Below, piece after piece: positions 34,152-43,024 of a stretch of DNA of 52,387 nucleotides (position 1 is its first letter; every line of letters starts with the position of its first letter). A program made the position numbers and the translations under genes. The DNA is from Planctomycetota bacterium. Lineage in GTDB: Bacteria > Planctomycetota > UBA1135 > UBA2386. The stretch is taken from assembly GCA_021776805.1 (NCBI GenBank), contig JAJFFD010000218.1, positions 1 to 52,387 of the forward strand, in the 5' to 3' direction. The notes below the pieces were generated by a model. That model saw only the letters and a program-made list of their open reading frames with translations. It ran no database searches and had not been told where the DNA came from.

Positions 34152-35870
34152 TCAACGATTCTCGGTGCTTGTTATGATCTGGTCCTCGGGTGCCACCCAC
34201 CAGCGCTCAGGATAGAGCCCAAGGGGCCCGATCTGGACATCGCGAAAGCGCTTGTGAAGGAGAACCTGAGTAAGGGGAAAGGCGAGCAAAGTAACCGGTT
34301 GGTCCTCGTGAAAGACCCGGCTGAATTCCTGGTATAGGGCTCTTCGCCGCTCGGGATTCAGCTCCTTGCGGGCGGCACTGAGGATACGTTCCACATCCTC
34401 AGAAACGTAGCCCATGTAATTGTCTCCAGCTCTGAAGAATGCATATGGGTCCGCAGGAATGCGCTGCGACTGGAGGTACATGAATCCATCGAAGTCCTCG
34501 GCCTGGACCTTTGCCATGACGCTGGAGAAGGGCATTGCCCGCACCCTGAGCCGGACCCCGGCTCGAGCGAATGCCGGTGCGGCGAGTTCGAGGACCGGCC
34601 TGGGGAGGCCCCACTCGGTCATGGCGAGGATGCTCAGTTCCAGGGGCTTCTCCTCATCGTAGCCGGCCGCCCTGAGAAGTCTGGCAGCCTCTTCCGGGTC
34701 GAAGGGATGGGGCTTCAGGTCCGCCGGGACTTCCTCGCTGCCTGGCTTGAACCAGGAGCTGCCCATACGTGCGGCGCCGTGCAGCAGTTTCTCGGTGATG
34801 GTCTTGCGATCGAAGAGCATGGTCAAAGCTCGGCGCACTCGCGCGTCACCAAGTCCCGGTCGACGATGATTCCAAACGATCATGTACGGCCCGTTGTGCG
34901 CCGCATCATAGGAGTAGTAGTCGTAGGCTTCGGCGACCGCCCCCTCTCTCTTGAGAAGCTCCTGCAGGCCTTCCTCTTGGCTCGTGTACCAGTCGATTTC
35001 AGCGCGCTTGAGGGCACTCAGTTGCGCACTCGAATCGGTGATGAAGCGCAGGTGGAAACCGGCGAGGTTCCAGTTGTCGTGCCGGCTTTTACGCCGCCAC
35101 GAGCGTGGGTTTTGCACCAGTGTCATGTACTCGTTGGGCTTCCAGGCCGGATTGCCCGAGCTGTCCTGAGCAAGTTCGTACGCTCCGGTTGCTGGACCTG
35201 CATGCCGAATCTGCTGGGCCAAGGCAACGAATTCTGGGGACTGGGGGTTGCTGGGCACGGGTGCTTGCTGGCTCTTGGCGAGGCGCTCGACTTCCTGTCG
35301 AAAGAATCTCTCTTGGACGATTCGCAGGTTGGGGGCCAGCCATTGCAGGCCGGCGAAGTGCCGCTCGCGCAAAGTGATCTTGAACCGACGATCATCGATG
35401 ACCTCGAACTCCGAGATCTCACGCATGGCCTCGGTTTGCACGCTATTCCCCAGGCCTTCAGCTCGGCCGAGAGCCATGGTGAAGGCCACGTCGCCCATGG
35501 TCAGGGGACTTCCATCGGAAAACTCGAGACCCTGCCGCAGTTCGAAAACGATCTCCCTTCCGTTCTCCGAAATCTCGTGCTTGGCGGCGAGAGCTGGCCG
35601 GATCTTCCCGCTGCTCGGGTCCAGGTCATAGAGTGGGTCGTGGGTGAATCTCAGGACGTAGAGCCTGGCTGTGGCTTCGGTGGTGGTGAAGGGATTGGTG
35701 TCGGATACCACCAGGTAGGCTCCGCGGTAGAAGTCCCCTTGGGGCCGCGGCTGGCTGTGATCCAGGGCCACCGCGGGATAGGAGAAACCCGGGTTCCACT
35801 CCAGGGTCAGCAGACCGAGTCCCGCGACCAGGATCAGGGCCAGAACGAGGGATAGGAGCCAGCGCAGCAT
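34152..35870 (-). CDS. Extracellular solute-binding protein family 5 (peptide/nickel type)
   Basis: The product is 572 aa. One N-terminal hydrophobic helix (LLSLVLALILVAGLGLL) has no lipobox, so the protein is probably membrane-anchored or secreted. SBP_bac_5 features follow: LYDLDPSSGKIRPALAAKHEISENG, EIVFELRQGLEFSDGSPLTMGDVAFT, RRALTMLFDRKTI, and RRALYQEFSRVFHEDQPVTLLAF near the end. The fold binds oligopeptides, nickel or sugars in different members. No Dpp/Opp permease is nearby; the only ABC genes here are the osmoprotectant-type pair downstream on the same strand. Confidence 0.87.
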   Translation of the reverse strand: MLRWLLSLVLALILVAGLGLLTLEWNPGFSYPAVALDHSQPRPQGDFYRGAYLVVSDTNPFTTTEATARLYVLRFTHDPLYDLDPSSGKIRPALAAKHEISENGREIVFELRQGLEFSDGSPLTMGDVAFTMALGRAEGLGNSVQTEAMREISEFEVIDDRRFKITLRERHFAGLQWLAPNLRIVQERFFRQEVERLAKSQQAPVPSNPQSPEFVALAQQIRHAGPATGAYELAQDSSGNPAWKPNEYMTLVQNPRSWRRKSRHDNWNLAGFHLRFITDSSAQLSALKRAEIDWYTSQEEGLQELLKREGAVAEAYDYYSYDAAHNGPYMIVWNHRRPGLGDARVRRALTMLFDRKTITEKLLHGAARMGSSWFKPGSEEVPADLKPHPFDPEEAARLLRAAGYDEEKPLELSILAMTEWGLPRPVLELAAPAFARAGVRLRVRAMPFSSVMAKVQAEDFDGFMYLQSQRIPADPYAFFRAGDNYMGYVSEDVERILSAARKELNPERRRALYQEFSRVFHEDQPVTLLAFPLTQVLLHKRFRDVQIGPLGLYPERWWVAPEDQIITSTENR

Positions 35871-35977
35871 TCTCGCGGAATGCTACCCCCTCAGGGCAGG
35901 CTTGGGGCGAACTGTCGACCCTAGGGACCTTGCCAAGGTCCATTTCCCCAGGCCATGGCATCATGTGCAGCCTCGCC

Positions 35978-36985
35978 ATGCCCCAAGATTTGGTAGTCCC
36001 CGAGTTCGTTCCCCGTCCTCTGCTGCGCAATGCGCACCTGATGACCATGACCCTGTTGCTGCCGCGCACGGTCAAGGGATTGTCCAGCCCGGAGGAGCGA
36101 CAGTTTTCGATTACCGATGACGTGACCCTGGTGGGAATCGCGAATTGGCAGGCTGATGAGGACGCCCCCCTGCTCATCTTGATTCATGGACTCTGTGGCT
36201 CTGTCGACTCGGGGTATATACGGGGTACTGCGCGCAAGGCATTCAAGGCGGGCTTCCATGTGCTGCGCATGAACATGCGCGGTTGCGGCGCCACCGAATC
36301 CTTCAGCCGAGATCTCTATCACTCCGGATTGACCATCGATTTGCAGCGGGTCATCGATGCTCTAGTTGCCGAGGGGAGAACTCGAATCTATCTCGCGGGC
36401 TTTTCCATGGGCGGCAATCAGTTGCTCAAGCTTGCGGCGGAATGGGGAGAGTCGTCACCACCAGAAGTGCGAGGAATGGTGCTGGTTTCCCCGGCCGTCG
36501 ACGTGGCTGCATGCGCCACGAGTATCGACGAGCGCAGCGCGCTGCGGGCCTATCGCAAGAACTTCATGATCTACCTCAAGGCTGGCATTCGCGCCCGCGA
36601 TAAGTTCTGGCCGGGGTACTACGACCTCAGTCTCCTGCGCGGCATGAATAAGATACGCGAGTACGATGAGTCCTTTACCGCGCCTGCCTACGGCTTTGCC
36701 AGCGCCGAGGACTATTATCGACGCTCGAGTTCAATCTCGGTGCTCGGGAAGATCCGCGTTCCGAGTCTCATGGTCGCTTCCCAAGATGATCCCCTGGTGC
36801 CGTACGCGACCCTCGATTCAGCCGAGGGTCGTGCCAATCCCTATCTGCGATACATAACCCCGGAGCGTGGCGGCCACTGCGCCTTCGTCGCCAAGTCGAC
36901 GAGTCCGGGTGACCAGGATGGATTCTGGGCGGAGAATCGAATCGTTCAGTTCTGTAGATACCTCGAGGACCGACAGGACAGCTAA
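35978..36985 (+). CDS. YheT-like alpha/beta hydrolase (COG0429)
   Basis: The product is 335 aa from the ATG at 35978; an ATG at 35963 and a TTG at 35930 are in frame. Family features are FVPRPLLRNAHLMTM near the start, LLILIHGLCGS (oxyanion region), MNMRGCGATESFSRDLYHSG, the nucleophile elbow GFSMGGNQLLKLA, SAEDYYRRSSSISVLGKI, ASQDDPLVP (catalytic Asp) and GGHCAF (catalytic His). The triad is complete, so it is probably an active esterase or related hydrolase. It is followed 10 bases later by the dehydrogenase gene. Confidence 0.87.
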   Translation: MPQDLVVPEFVPRPLLRNAHLMTMTLLLPRTVKGLSSPEERQFSITDDVTLVGIANWQADEDAPLLILIHGLCGSVDSGYIRGTARKAFKAGFHVLRMNMRGCGATESFSRDLYHSGLTIDLQRVIDALVAEGRTRIYLAGFSMGGNQLLKLAAEWGESSPPEVRGMVLVSPAVDVAACATSIDERSALRAYRKNFMIYLKAGIRARDKFWPGYYDLSLLRGMNKIREYDESFTAPAYGFASAEDYYRRSSSISVLGKIRVPSLMVASQDDPLVPYATLDSAEGRANPYLRYITPERGGHCAFVAKSTSPGDQDGFWAENRIVQFCRYLEDRQDS

Positions 36986-36995
36986 GAGGTCCAAC

Positions 36996-38039
36996 ATGCC
37001 CCCCATGCAGATCTTTGTGACGCGCAAAATCCCCGCGCCTGGACTCGAGATCCTGCGAGCTGCGAAGGTTGAGTTTCAGGTGGCGCAGGAGCAGGAGAAC
37101 GCAGGCCTTGACCCGGCAGAATTGGCCGCGGGAACAGGCCAGAGCTCCGTTCTGCTTTCTCTCCTGACCGAGAAAATTGATCGTCGTCTCCTGGAGTCTG
37201 CGCCCCGGCTCCTTGGCGTTGCCAACATGGCGGTGGGCTTCGACAACATCGATATCGATGCCGCAACGGAACTCGGAATCCCGGTGAGCAATACGCCGGG
37301 TGTGCTCACCGAGAGTACGGCAGATCTAACCTGGGCCATGCTGCTCGGCGTCGCCCGGCGCATTCCGCAGGCGCATCGCTACATGTGCAATGGCGAGTAC
37401 AAGCTATGGGGGCCGAACCTTTTTCTTGGTAGCGATCTCGGTCCGGGTCCAGATGGCCGCCGGAAGGTCCTGGGCATCGTCGGCTACGGTCGGATCGGTG
37501 CGGCGGTGGCGCGGCGGGCGCAGGGATTCGACATGCGAGTCATCGCTTACGACCCGCACAATTCTGCCGGCATCGCGGCGGACCCGCAGGTCGAGGGTAT
37601 GGGTGATCTGAACGAAGTTCTCCGTGCTGCTGATTTTGTCAGCCTGCACCCTCTGCTCAGCCCCGAGACAAGGCATCTGATTTCAACGGATGAATTGCGA
37701 GCGATGCAGCCAGGCGCCTTCCTCATCAACGCTTCTCGAGGGCCGGTTGTTGACGAAGCGGCTCTGCTCCTGGCCTTGCGTGAGGGTTGGATTGCCGGCG
37801 CTGCCCTGGATGTGTACGAGCGTGAACCGGAAATGCTGGCGGGCCTTGAAAGCCTACCCAATGTGCTCTTGCTGCCGCATATCGCCAGCGCAACCTGGGA
37901 CACCCGCGGTCGCATGGCGAGCATGGCCGCTGAGAACGCACTCTGTCACCTGCGTGGACAGGTGGCGCCGAACGCGGTCAATGGCGAGGTCTATGCCAGC
38001 GATGCCTACCGAGCTCGGCAGGCGCGTCAATCTAGCTGA
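36996..38039 (+). CDS. D-2-hydroxyacid dehydrogenase, glyoxylate/hydroxypyruvate reductase type
   Basis: The product is 347 aa from the ATG at 36996, which has AAGAGGT about 5 bases upstream; the frame is open to 36867 inside yheT. Nucleotide binding is shown by LGIVGYGRIGAAVARRAQGF. The catalytic residues are visible: Arg in NASRGPVVDE, Glu in DVYEREPE, and His in LLPHIASATWDTR. The motif ANMAVGFDNID is typical of the glyoxylate reductase group (GyaR/GhrB). It would interconvert glyoxylate with glycolate or hydroxypyruvate with glycerate. A glycerate 2-kinase is encoded at 50806-52125. It overlaps the convergent nitrilase gene by 13 bases. Confidence 0.9.
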   Translation: MPPMQIFVTRKIPAPGLEILRAAKVEFQVAQEQENAGLDPAELAAGTGQSSVLLSLLTEKIDRRLLESAPRLLGVANMAVGFDNIDIDAATELGIPVSNTPGVLTESTADLTWAMLLGVARRIPQAHRYMCNGEYKLWGPNLFLGSDLGPGPDGRRKVLGIVGYGRIGAAVARRAQGFDMRVIAYDPHNSAGIAADPQVEGMGDLNEVLRAADFVSLHPLLSPETRHLISTDELRAMQPGAFLINASRGPVVDEAALLLALREGWIAGAALDVYEREPEMLAGLESLPNVLLLPHIASATWDTRGRMASMAAENALCHLRGQVAPNAVNGEVYASDAYRARQARQSS

Positions 38040-38968
38040 GGAGTCTCCGGTTCGCGAAAGCGCCGGCGATCAACCTGCAGCTTGAGCAATTCGGGTCTGC
38101 TGTAGTGTCCGCAGGGGTCGAAGTTCTGCCGCTCGCGGTGCAGAGTCGTGAGCTCGAGATCCGCGTAGAGGATGCCTTCTTCCGGCTCATCCATGCTGGC
38201 AAGTTCCCGGCCGTCCGGCGCCAGAATCCGCGATCCACCGCTACGCAGAACCTGGTCCTCGGACTGCACCCACTGGCTACGCAGAGGAAAACTCGCGGGG
38301 ACATCGCTGCCGCGCATGACCCCGCTTGCGGCGAGCACGAAGACCCGTCCCTCGCGGGCGGTGAAGCGCGATATGTCGCGGGTTAGCTCGGCAGAGCCCG
38401 GCCAGGCTGAGATGTGTAGCTCTTCGCCTTCTTGATAGAGGGCTGCACGGGCCAGCGGCATCCAATTCTCCCAGCAGTTGAGTGCGCCGATACGCAGGCC
38501 ATTGTGCTCATGCACCACCAGTCCACTGGCATCACCCGGTGCCCAGACCAGGCGTTCTTCATAGGTCGGCACCAACTTGCGGTGAACGATCGCTGCCTGC
38601 CTTGGACCGACTCGAAAGAGACTGGCATAGGTGCTGCCGCGCCCGATCGTCTTACCCCGCTCGATTATCCCGACCACCAGATAGACGCCGAGATCCTTGG
38701 CGGCTGTCTCCAGGGCCTGCAGCTCCGGGCCGCCTTCCTCGACCGCAGCTTCCAGGTAACAGGCATAGGCAGCCTTTTGGTCGGCATCGTCGAATTGGGC
38801 GCCCCCGGTCTCCGATAGCCAGCCGGGGTAGCCAGAGAGGGCGGTTTCGGGAAAGGCGATGACCTCTGCTCCGGCCTTCGCGGCCTCATGGATACGTGCC
38901 AGCATGCGCTCGAGGCTGGCGGGAGTGTCTAGGAAAACGGGAGCAAACTGAACGGCGGCGACTCTCAT
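38027..38968 (-). CDS. Nitrilase (carbon-nitrogen hydrolase, branch 1)
   Basis: The product is 313 aa, the usual nitrilase size. The catalytic triad is Glu41 in FPETALSGYPGW, Lys131 in HRKLVPTYEE and Cys165 in ALNCWENWMPLAR. The ENWMP context after the Cys and the PGW after the Glu mark true nitrilases rather than amidases. It would turn an organic nitrile into an acid and ammonia; the natural substrate cannot be read. A second conserved Glu (Glu137-138 in TYEE) supports an active enzyme. Confidence 0.92.
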   Translation of the reverse strand: MRVAAVQFAPVFLDTPASLERMLARIHEAAKAGAEVIAFPETALSGYPGWLSETGGAQFDDADQKAAYACYLEAAVEEGGPELQALETAAKDLGVYLVVGIIERGKTIGRGSTYASLFRVGPRQAAIVHRKLVPTYEERLVWAPGDASGLVVHEHNGLRIGALNCWENWMPLARAALYQEGEELHISAWPGSAELTRDISRFTAREGRVFVLAASGVMRGSDVPASFPLRSQWVQSEDQVLRSGGSRILAPDGRELASMDEPEEGILYADLELTTLHRERQNFDPCGHYSRPELLKLQVDRRRFREPETPQLD

Positions 38969-39009
38969 GTGCGCTTGAGGCTAGCCAGTCTTGCCCCAGT
39001 GGGAAGTGC

Positions 39010-39606
39010 TCAGGACTTCTTCGCTTTGACCTGTCCGACGGCGATCATGTCGCCGAGGAGGCGCCTGGCCAGGTGCCAGGAGTTGGTCGCCTTGGCAGCG
39101 TGGACTGCGCCGCTGACCCAGAGTCTCGCTGGGCGGCCCGCTGCGGCCTGCTGCAGAGTCCAAATGGCTCCTCTCAGCTCCGGACCGACTCGGCGTAATT
39201 CACCGAGGGCGATGGTGGCGCCCACCCGGTCCTTGATCTCTGGCAGGAGGCGAAGCTGCTGCCCCGCATCGATGCGACTGAGGCGAGCCAGTTGGAGGGC
39301 GGCCAGAAAGCGTGCGGTGCAATCGGCGGCGAGGAAGGCCCGGGCTGTTGCCGTGGCCTCGCCAAGATTGCTGTTCACCATCCGTGGCACCATGGGGCGT
39401 AGATGCTTTCGGCGCGCCTCATTGTCCGGCAGGAGATCGTTCATGCAGCGGGCATAGGCGCTGAGAATCGGGCAGGCGCAGGCGGGCTCATCGCTGTGCT
39501 CCTCGCCGGCGAGCCAGGCGACCATTTCCATGGCGCATAGCCCATCTTCGCGGCTGCTGTGACTTCCGGGGCGGAGGGGGTACCGATCTGTGAGAGTAGC
39601 GACCAT
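39010..39606 (-). CDS. Conserved hypothetical protein (HSDEPACACP family)
   Basis: I recognise this only as a recurrent protein of unknown function found in several phyla. It is 198 aa from the ATG at 39606; ATGs at 39633 and 39762 are in frame and no start has a clear ribosome site. The conserved core is DGLCAMEMVAWLAGEEHSDEPACACPILSAYARCMND followed by RKHLRPMVPRMVNS (about 25-85). Residues about 150-198 form further helices. The Cys-x-Cys in ACACP may be functional or structural. Confidence 0.7.
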   Translation of the reverse strand: MVATLTDRYPLRPGSHSSREDGLCAMEMVAWLAGEEHSDEPACACPILSAYARCMNDLLPDNEARRKHLRPMVPRMVNSNLGEATATARAFLAADCTARFLAALQLARLSRIDAGQQLRLLPEIKDRVGATIALGELRRVGPELRGAIWTLQQAAAGRPARLWVSGAVHAAKATNSWHLARRLLGDMIAVGQVKAKKS

Positions 39607-39798
39607 GTCAGGGGGGCAGGGGTGAGCACCCATGATCGGGGGGTTGCGCGGGAGGGCAAGAGGTCCCCAGGCGCTCTCCGCAGGCCATGCTGAGTTCTCC
39701 CCATGGCAAGGCCACTTGCTTTTTCCTTGTCGCTTGCGGCTTTTTGCGTGGATCTCCATCATGTCGCATCCTGCCAGGTGGCGAGAAGCGATCCATAC

Positions 39799-41205
39799 AT
39801 GACCAACTCCCTCGGATCCGAAAGCAATCCTCTCCGTGTTGCGGTGGTGGGCTCAGGCCCCTCAGCGTTCTATGCGGTCGAAGCACTCTTCAAGGAAGAA
39901 GGGCTGCACGTGGGGGTTGATGTCTTCGATCGCCTGCCCACGCCCTATGGCCTGGTGCGTGGCGGTGTCGCCCCGGACCACCAGAAGATCAAGTCCGTGG
40001 TCAAGGTCTACGAGAAGATCTCCGCCAAGGAAGGTTTTCGATTCTTTGGCAACGTGAAGCTCGGGCGTGACGTTCAAGTCGAAGACTTGCTCGCTCGCTA
40101 TCACCAACTGATCTTCGCTGTCGGCAATGAGAGCGATCGACGGATGGGAATCCCGGGCGAAGATCTCAAGGGCGTGTTCTCGGCTACCGAGTTCGTCGGC
40201 TGGTACAACGCGCACCCGGACTACCGTGATCGAGAATTCGATCTTGCCGGCGCCCGCGAAGTAGCTGTCGTCGGCAATGGCAATGTCGCCATGGATGTCA
40301 CACGCATCATGGTGGAAGACGGCGAGGTTCTGGCCAAGACCGATATTGCTGACTATGCCTTGCGAGCCTTGGAGACCTGCAAGGTCAATACCGTTCATCT
40401 GCTTGGTCGTCGTGGGCCCGCGCAGGCGGCCTTCTCACCTAAGGAGATTCAAGAAATCAACAAGCTCGGCCACGTCGATGTTGTTGTCAGCGAACGTGAC
40501 GGCAGTTTGGACGAGGTGAGTCGTGATTGGGTGGATCAGCAGTCCAAGGGATCCATTCAGCGCAATGTGCAGTTCCTTACCGATCAGGTCGCGGCTGGCG
40601 AGGGAAGCCAGGCCAAGAAGGTCCGCTGTCGCTTCCTGGTCTCACCGGTTGAATTCCTCGGTGATGAGGAGGGGCATCTTCGCGCTGTCCGCATTCAGCG
40701 CAGCGAGCTGTATCTGGACGACTCGGGCACGCCGCGACCCAAGGGTATCGATGAGTTCGAGGAGATCCCGGTGCAGTTGGCCTTCAAGGCTGTCGGTTAC
40801 CGTGGGGTGCCGGTGATGGGTGTGCCCTTCGATGAGCGCCGCGGTGTAATCCCCAACCAAGATGGTCGGGTTCTCGAATCCGCCGGTGAGCCGGTCCTGG
40901 CCCGACAATACGTCGTTGGCTGGGCGAAGCGGGGTCCGACTGGTTTGATCGGCACCAACAGCCCGGACTCGAAGGCGACGGTTGCCATGATGATCGAGGA
41001 TCTACCTGACCTCGAGGCTACGGTCGATGCCAGGCCGGAGGCGATCGTCGAACTCCTGCGGGAGAAGGAGATCGACTTTGTGTCCTACCAGGATTGGCAG
41101 AACCTGGATCGGCACGAGAAAGCCGAGGGCGAGAAGTCCGGCAAGGTCAGGCAGAAGCTGAGCGACATCGCCGAGATGATGGAAGTCATCAGAGCTGCGC
41201 GCTAG
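39799..41205 (+). CDS. fprA: Ferredoxin/ferredoxin-NADP reductase, adrenodoxin reductase type
   Basis: The product is 468 aa from the ATG at 39799. The family (FprA / FdxR) transfers electrons between NADPH and ferredoxins. FAD binding is shown by RVAVVGSGPSAFYAVEALF (13-31), and the family-specific PTPYGLVRGGVAPDHQKIK follows. The NADP site is AREVAVVGNGNVAMDVTRIM. LLGRRGPAQAAFSPKEI and the C-terminal VGWAKRGPTGLIGTN complete the signature. No ferredoxin gene is adjacent; possible clients in the window are the Rieske oxygenase (48339-49460). Confidence 0.93.
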   Translation: MTNSLGSESNPLRVAVVGSGPSAFYAVEALFKEEGLHVGVDVFDRLPTPYGLVRGGVAPDHQKIKSVVKVYEKISAKEGFRFFGNVKLGRDVQVEDLLARYHQLIFAVGNESDRRMGIPGEDLKGVFSATEFVGWYNAHPDYRDREFDLAGAREVAVVGNGNVAMDVTRIMVEDGEVLAKTDIADYALRALETCKVNTVHLLGRRGPAQAAFSPKEIQEINKLGHVDVVVSERDGSLDEVSRDWVDQQSKGSIQRNVQFLTDQVAAGEGSQAKKVRCRFLVSPVEFLGDEEGHLRAVRIQRSELYLDDSGTPRPKGIDEFEEIPVQLAFKAVGYRGVPVMGVPFDERRGVIPNQDGRVLESAGEPVLARQYVVGWAKRGPTGLIGTNSPDSKATVAMMIEDLPDLEATVDARPEAIVELLREKEIDFVSYQDWQNLDRHEKAEGEKSGKVRQKLSDIAEMMEVIRAAR

Positions 41206-41235
41206 CAGCATTCTTGCCGGCGAAGGCAGGCGGGC

Positions 41236-42195
41236 CTAGTTCTTCAGCCCATAGTGCTGCTTCCAGAGCCCCTCGAGCTCGGGCAGGCTCAGGCCGTAGG
41301 TTTCCTTGATGAGCCTGCGGCTCGGTTCGAGTCCCCTTGGTACGCCGCGGGCATTCAGCAAGAACTCTGAGAACTTGCCGGCCACCGGCTCGAGTTTGGT
41401 GTTGGCCATGAAGTCGATCAGCGCGCCGGAGTGATCGTAATTGCGATGACCGTTCCCCTCCGGATCTCCCAAGAGAGAGGAGAGCGCCATGAACTTTTCC
41501 AGTGGGTAGTAACGTTCGGATCGCAGTGCACCCTTCATGCCGGCGGAGGGCTTGCCTTCCCCTGTGTACTGCTTCTCTATGTAGACCGCGATGCCTTCCT
41601 GAAACCAGGAGCCGACGCCGTTGATTCCCAGGCCGCGGTAGACGACTTGGTGGCTCGATTCGTGGACCACCGTGGCGGCCGTCGGGGATTGATAGTAGGT
41701 CGCGTAGTAGCGGCCGTTGGCATGGCCGGCGGTCTTCTTGGCGCGTGAGCGCTCCATTCCGCTGATATTCACACAGAACTCGGTGTAGTCGTCCTTGGTG
41801 CGGAAGATGAAGGCGGTCAGATGCTCATGCTTGTCCTCGAAGGGGAAGCGTTCGCGGATGTACTCGTACATCTCCTCCAGGGACTTGGCGAACTTCTTCA
41901 CCGAGTTGGCGGCTGCATTGGTGTAGACCAGGTAGTGCTCGCTTTGGACGACCTGGAACTTCCGTAGCCACTTCTTCTGCTCGTTCTTTCGCTTCTTGGC
42001 GATGTTCGCCGGCATCATCTTCGTGAGCAGGCCATCGCGCAGTTCATCCAGCCGTGCTTCGAGCTCTTTCTTGTCGAGCTCACGGCGGACGTGGGCAGCC
42101 TCGGAAGTCTTGCTCTTTTCCTGGGCCTCCAAGGCAGGCCCTAGCAGGAGGGCGCTGACCGTGGCCAGGGCAGGGAGGATTGGGTGCATGCTCAT
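41236..42195 (-). CDS. DUF1570-type secreted zinc metallopeptidase
   Basis: The product is 319 aa with a signal peptide (about 1-25, ending EAQEK). A charged coiled-coil-like segment (about 30-78) comes before the peptidase domain. The gluzincin site is His178-Glu179...His182 in VVHESSHQVVYR, with the third ligand Glu200 in SWFQEGIAVYIE. This matches DUF1570, common in planctomycete genomes. The substrate is unknown. The stop lies 30 bases from the convergent fprA stop. Confidence 0.83.
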   Translation of the reverse strand: MSMHPILPALATVSALLLGPALEAQEKSKTSEAAHVRRELDKKELEARLDELRDGLLTKMMPANIAKKRKNEQKKWLRKFQVVQSEHYLVYTNAAANSVKKFAKSLEEMYEYIRERFPFEDKHEHLTAFIFRTKDDYTEFCVNISGMERSRAKKTAGHANGRYYATYYQSPTAATVVHESSHQVVYRGLGINGVGSWFQEGIAVYIEKQYTGEGKPSAGMKGALRSERYYPLEKFMALSSLLGDPEGNGHRNYDHSGALIDFMANTKLEPVAGKFSEFLLNARGVPRGLEPSRRLIKETYGLSLPELEGLWKQHYGLKN

Positions 42196-42230
42196 CTCCT
42201 GTAGGCGGGAGGAGCCGGCAGCATATCTGC

Positions 42231-42767
42231 TCAGGCAACGTCCAGGGCCAATCGACCGATGACGGCGGCAGAAGTCGCCACCGGGGCGTCGATCACATCG
42301 CGCAGCTGATTGAGGTGCTCCGAGTTGATCTGCCCCGTGTTGTGCCCCGCGTTCAGGGCCTTTAGCTGGCGCTCACGCTTGAAGGTGGCTTCTCCACAGG
42401 CGCCGAAGAAGGTCAGAGTCAGCCATTCATCGCGCGCTCCACCAGCCAGGAGGCGTTCCAGGAGTTGGTTCAATTCCGCCGGGGTCAGGGCTCCTGAGGC
42501 GATCAGGGAGCGCATGGCAGAGTATTCCTCCATGAGGGAGGGGCGGTGCAGCTCGGTGATGCCAAAGGCCGTCAGAATGAGCCCTCGGCTGCGGCCCATG
42601 AGCCGCTCGTACCAGCCGCGCTTGCGCTGACGCTCGCCGCGGAGGCGCATAATCCGCTGGGCCATGGTGGGTCGCTTCAGCTCCGTGGCGCCCATAAAGG
42701 TCACCGACGTGAAGTCGCTGGGGGAGATTTCCCCCTCATTGGCTGCGAAGAATGTGAGGTGAAACAT
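42231..42767 (-). CDS. Hypothetical protein with three LiaF-like FG-E repeats
   Basis: I cannot assign a function. The 178-residue protein has no signal peptide or membrane helix. It contains repeated strands of one kind: SVTFMGATELKRPTM (about 21-35), ILTAFGITELHRPSL (about 64-78) and LTLTFFGACGEATFKRE (about 117-133). The form hydrophobic-T-x-FG-x-x-E resembles the beta-helical C-terminal domain of LiaF-like proteins, usually FGGVE. Here each strand is followed by a helical segment of about 25-40 residues. It is 35 bases upstream of the DUF1570 gene and may be its operon partner. Confidence 0.6.
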   Translation of the reverse strand: MFHLTFFAANEGEISPSDFTSVTFMGATELKRPTMAQRIMRLRGERQRKRGWYERLMGRSRGLILTAFGITELHRPSLMEEYSAMRSLIASGALTPAELNQLLERLLAGGARDEWLTLTFFGACGEATFKRERQLKALNAGHNTGQINSEHLNQLRDVIDAPVATSAAVIGRLALDVA

Positions 42768-43024
42768 GGTCGAAGAGGCCGGCGGCTGCGGGATGGGCCG
42801 GTGAAGATTTCGGAAAGGATAGGGCTCTCCCTAGGCGCTCACAAACTCTTCATCTGCCGGGCCGTAAGGCGAGTTCCTCTTGTTGGCCGGGGACTTGGGG
42901 CCAGTTCTAGGAAGATTCCCGCACGAGCAGGGGAGTTCCTGCGTAATGGCGTCGCTATGCTGTCCGCCCCCCGAATTGGGGGAGCTGACAAAACCCCCCA
43001 AAGATCGAATAGAGACCCAATCAG
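42768..43024. promoter_or_regulatory. Divergent intergenic region upstream of the DUF2911 gene
   Basis: The 257 bases separate divergent starts. A short GC hairpin, CCCCC at 42968-42972 and GGGGG at 42978-42982 around GAATT, is followed by another C6 run at 42994-42999. TATGCT near 42956 is a possible -10 box, but no good -35 box lies at the right distance. The hairpin would lie in the leader of the DUF2911 transcript. No coding sequence is evident. Confidence 0.35.

Noticed and set aside
34707..35855. A 382-residue plus-strand open frame
   Set aside because: It is antisense to the family 5 binding protein, which is complete and matches its family throughout.
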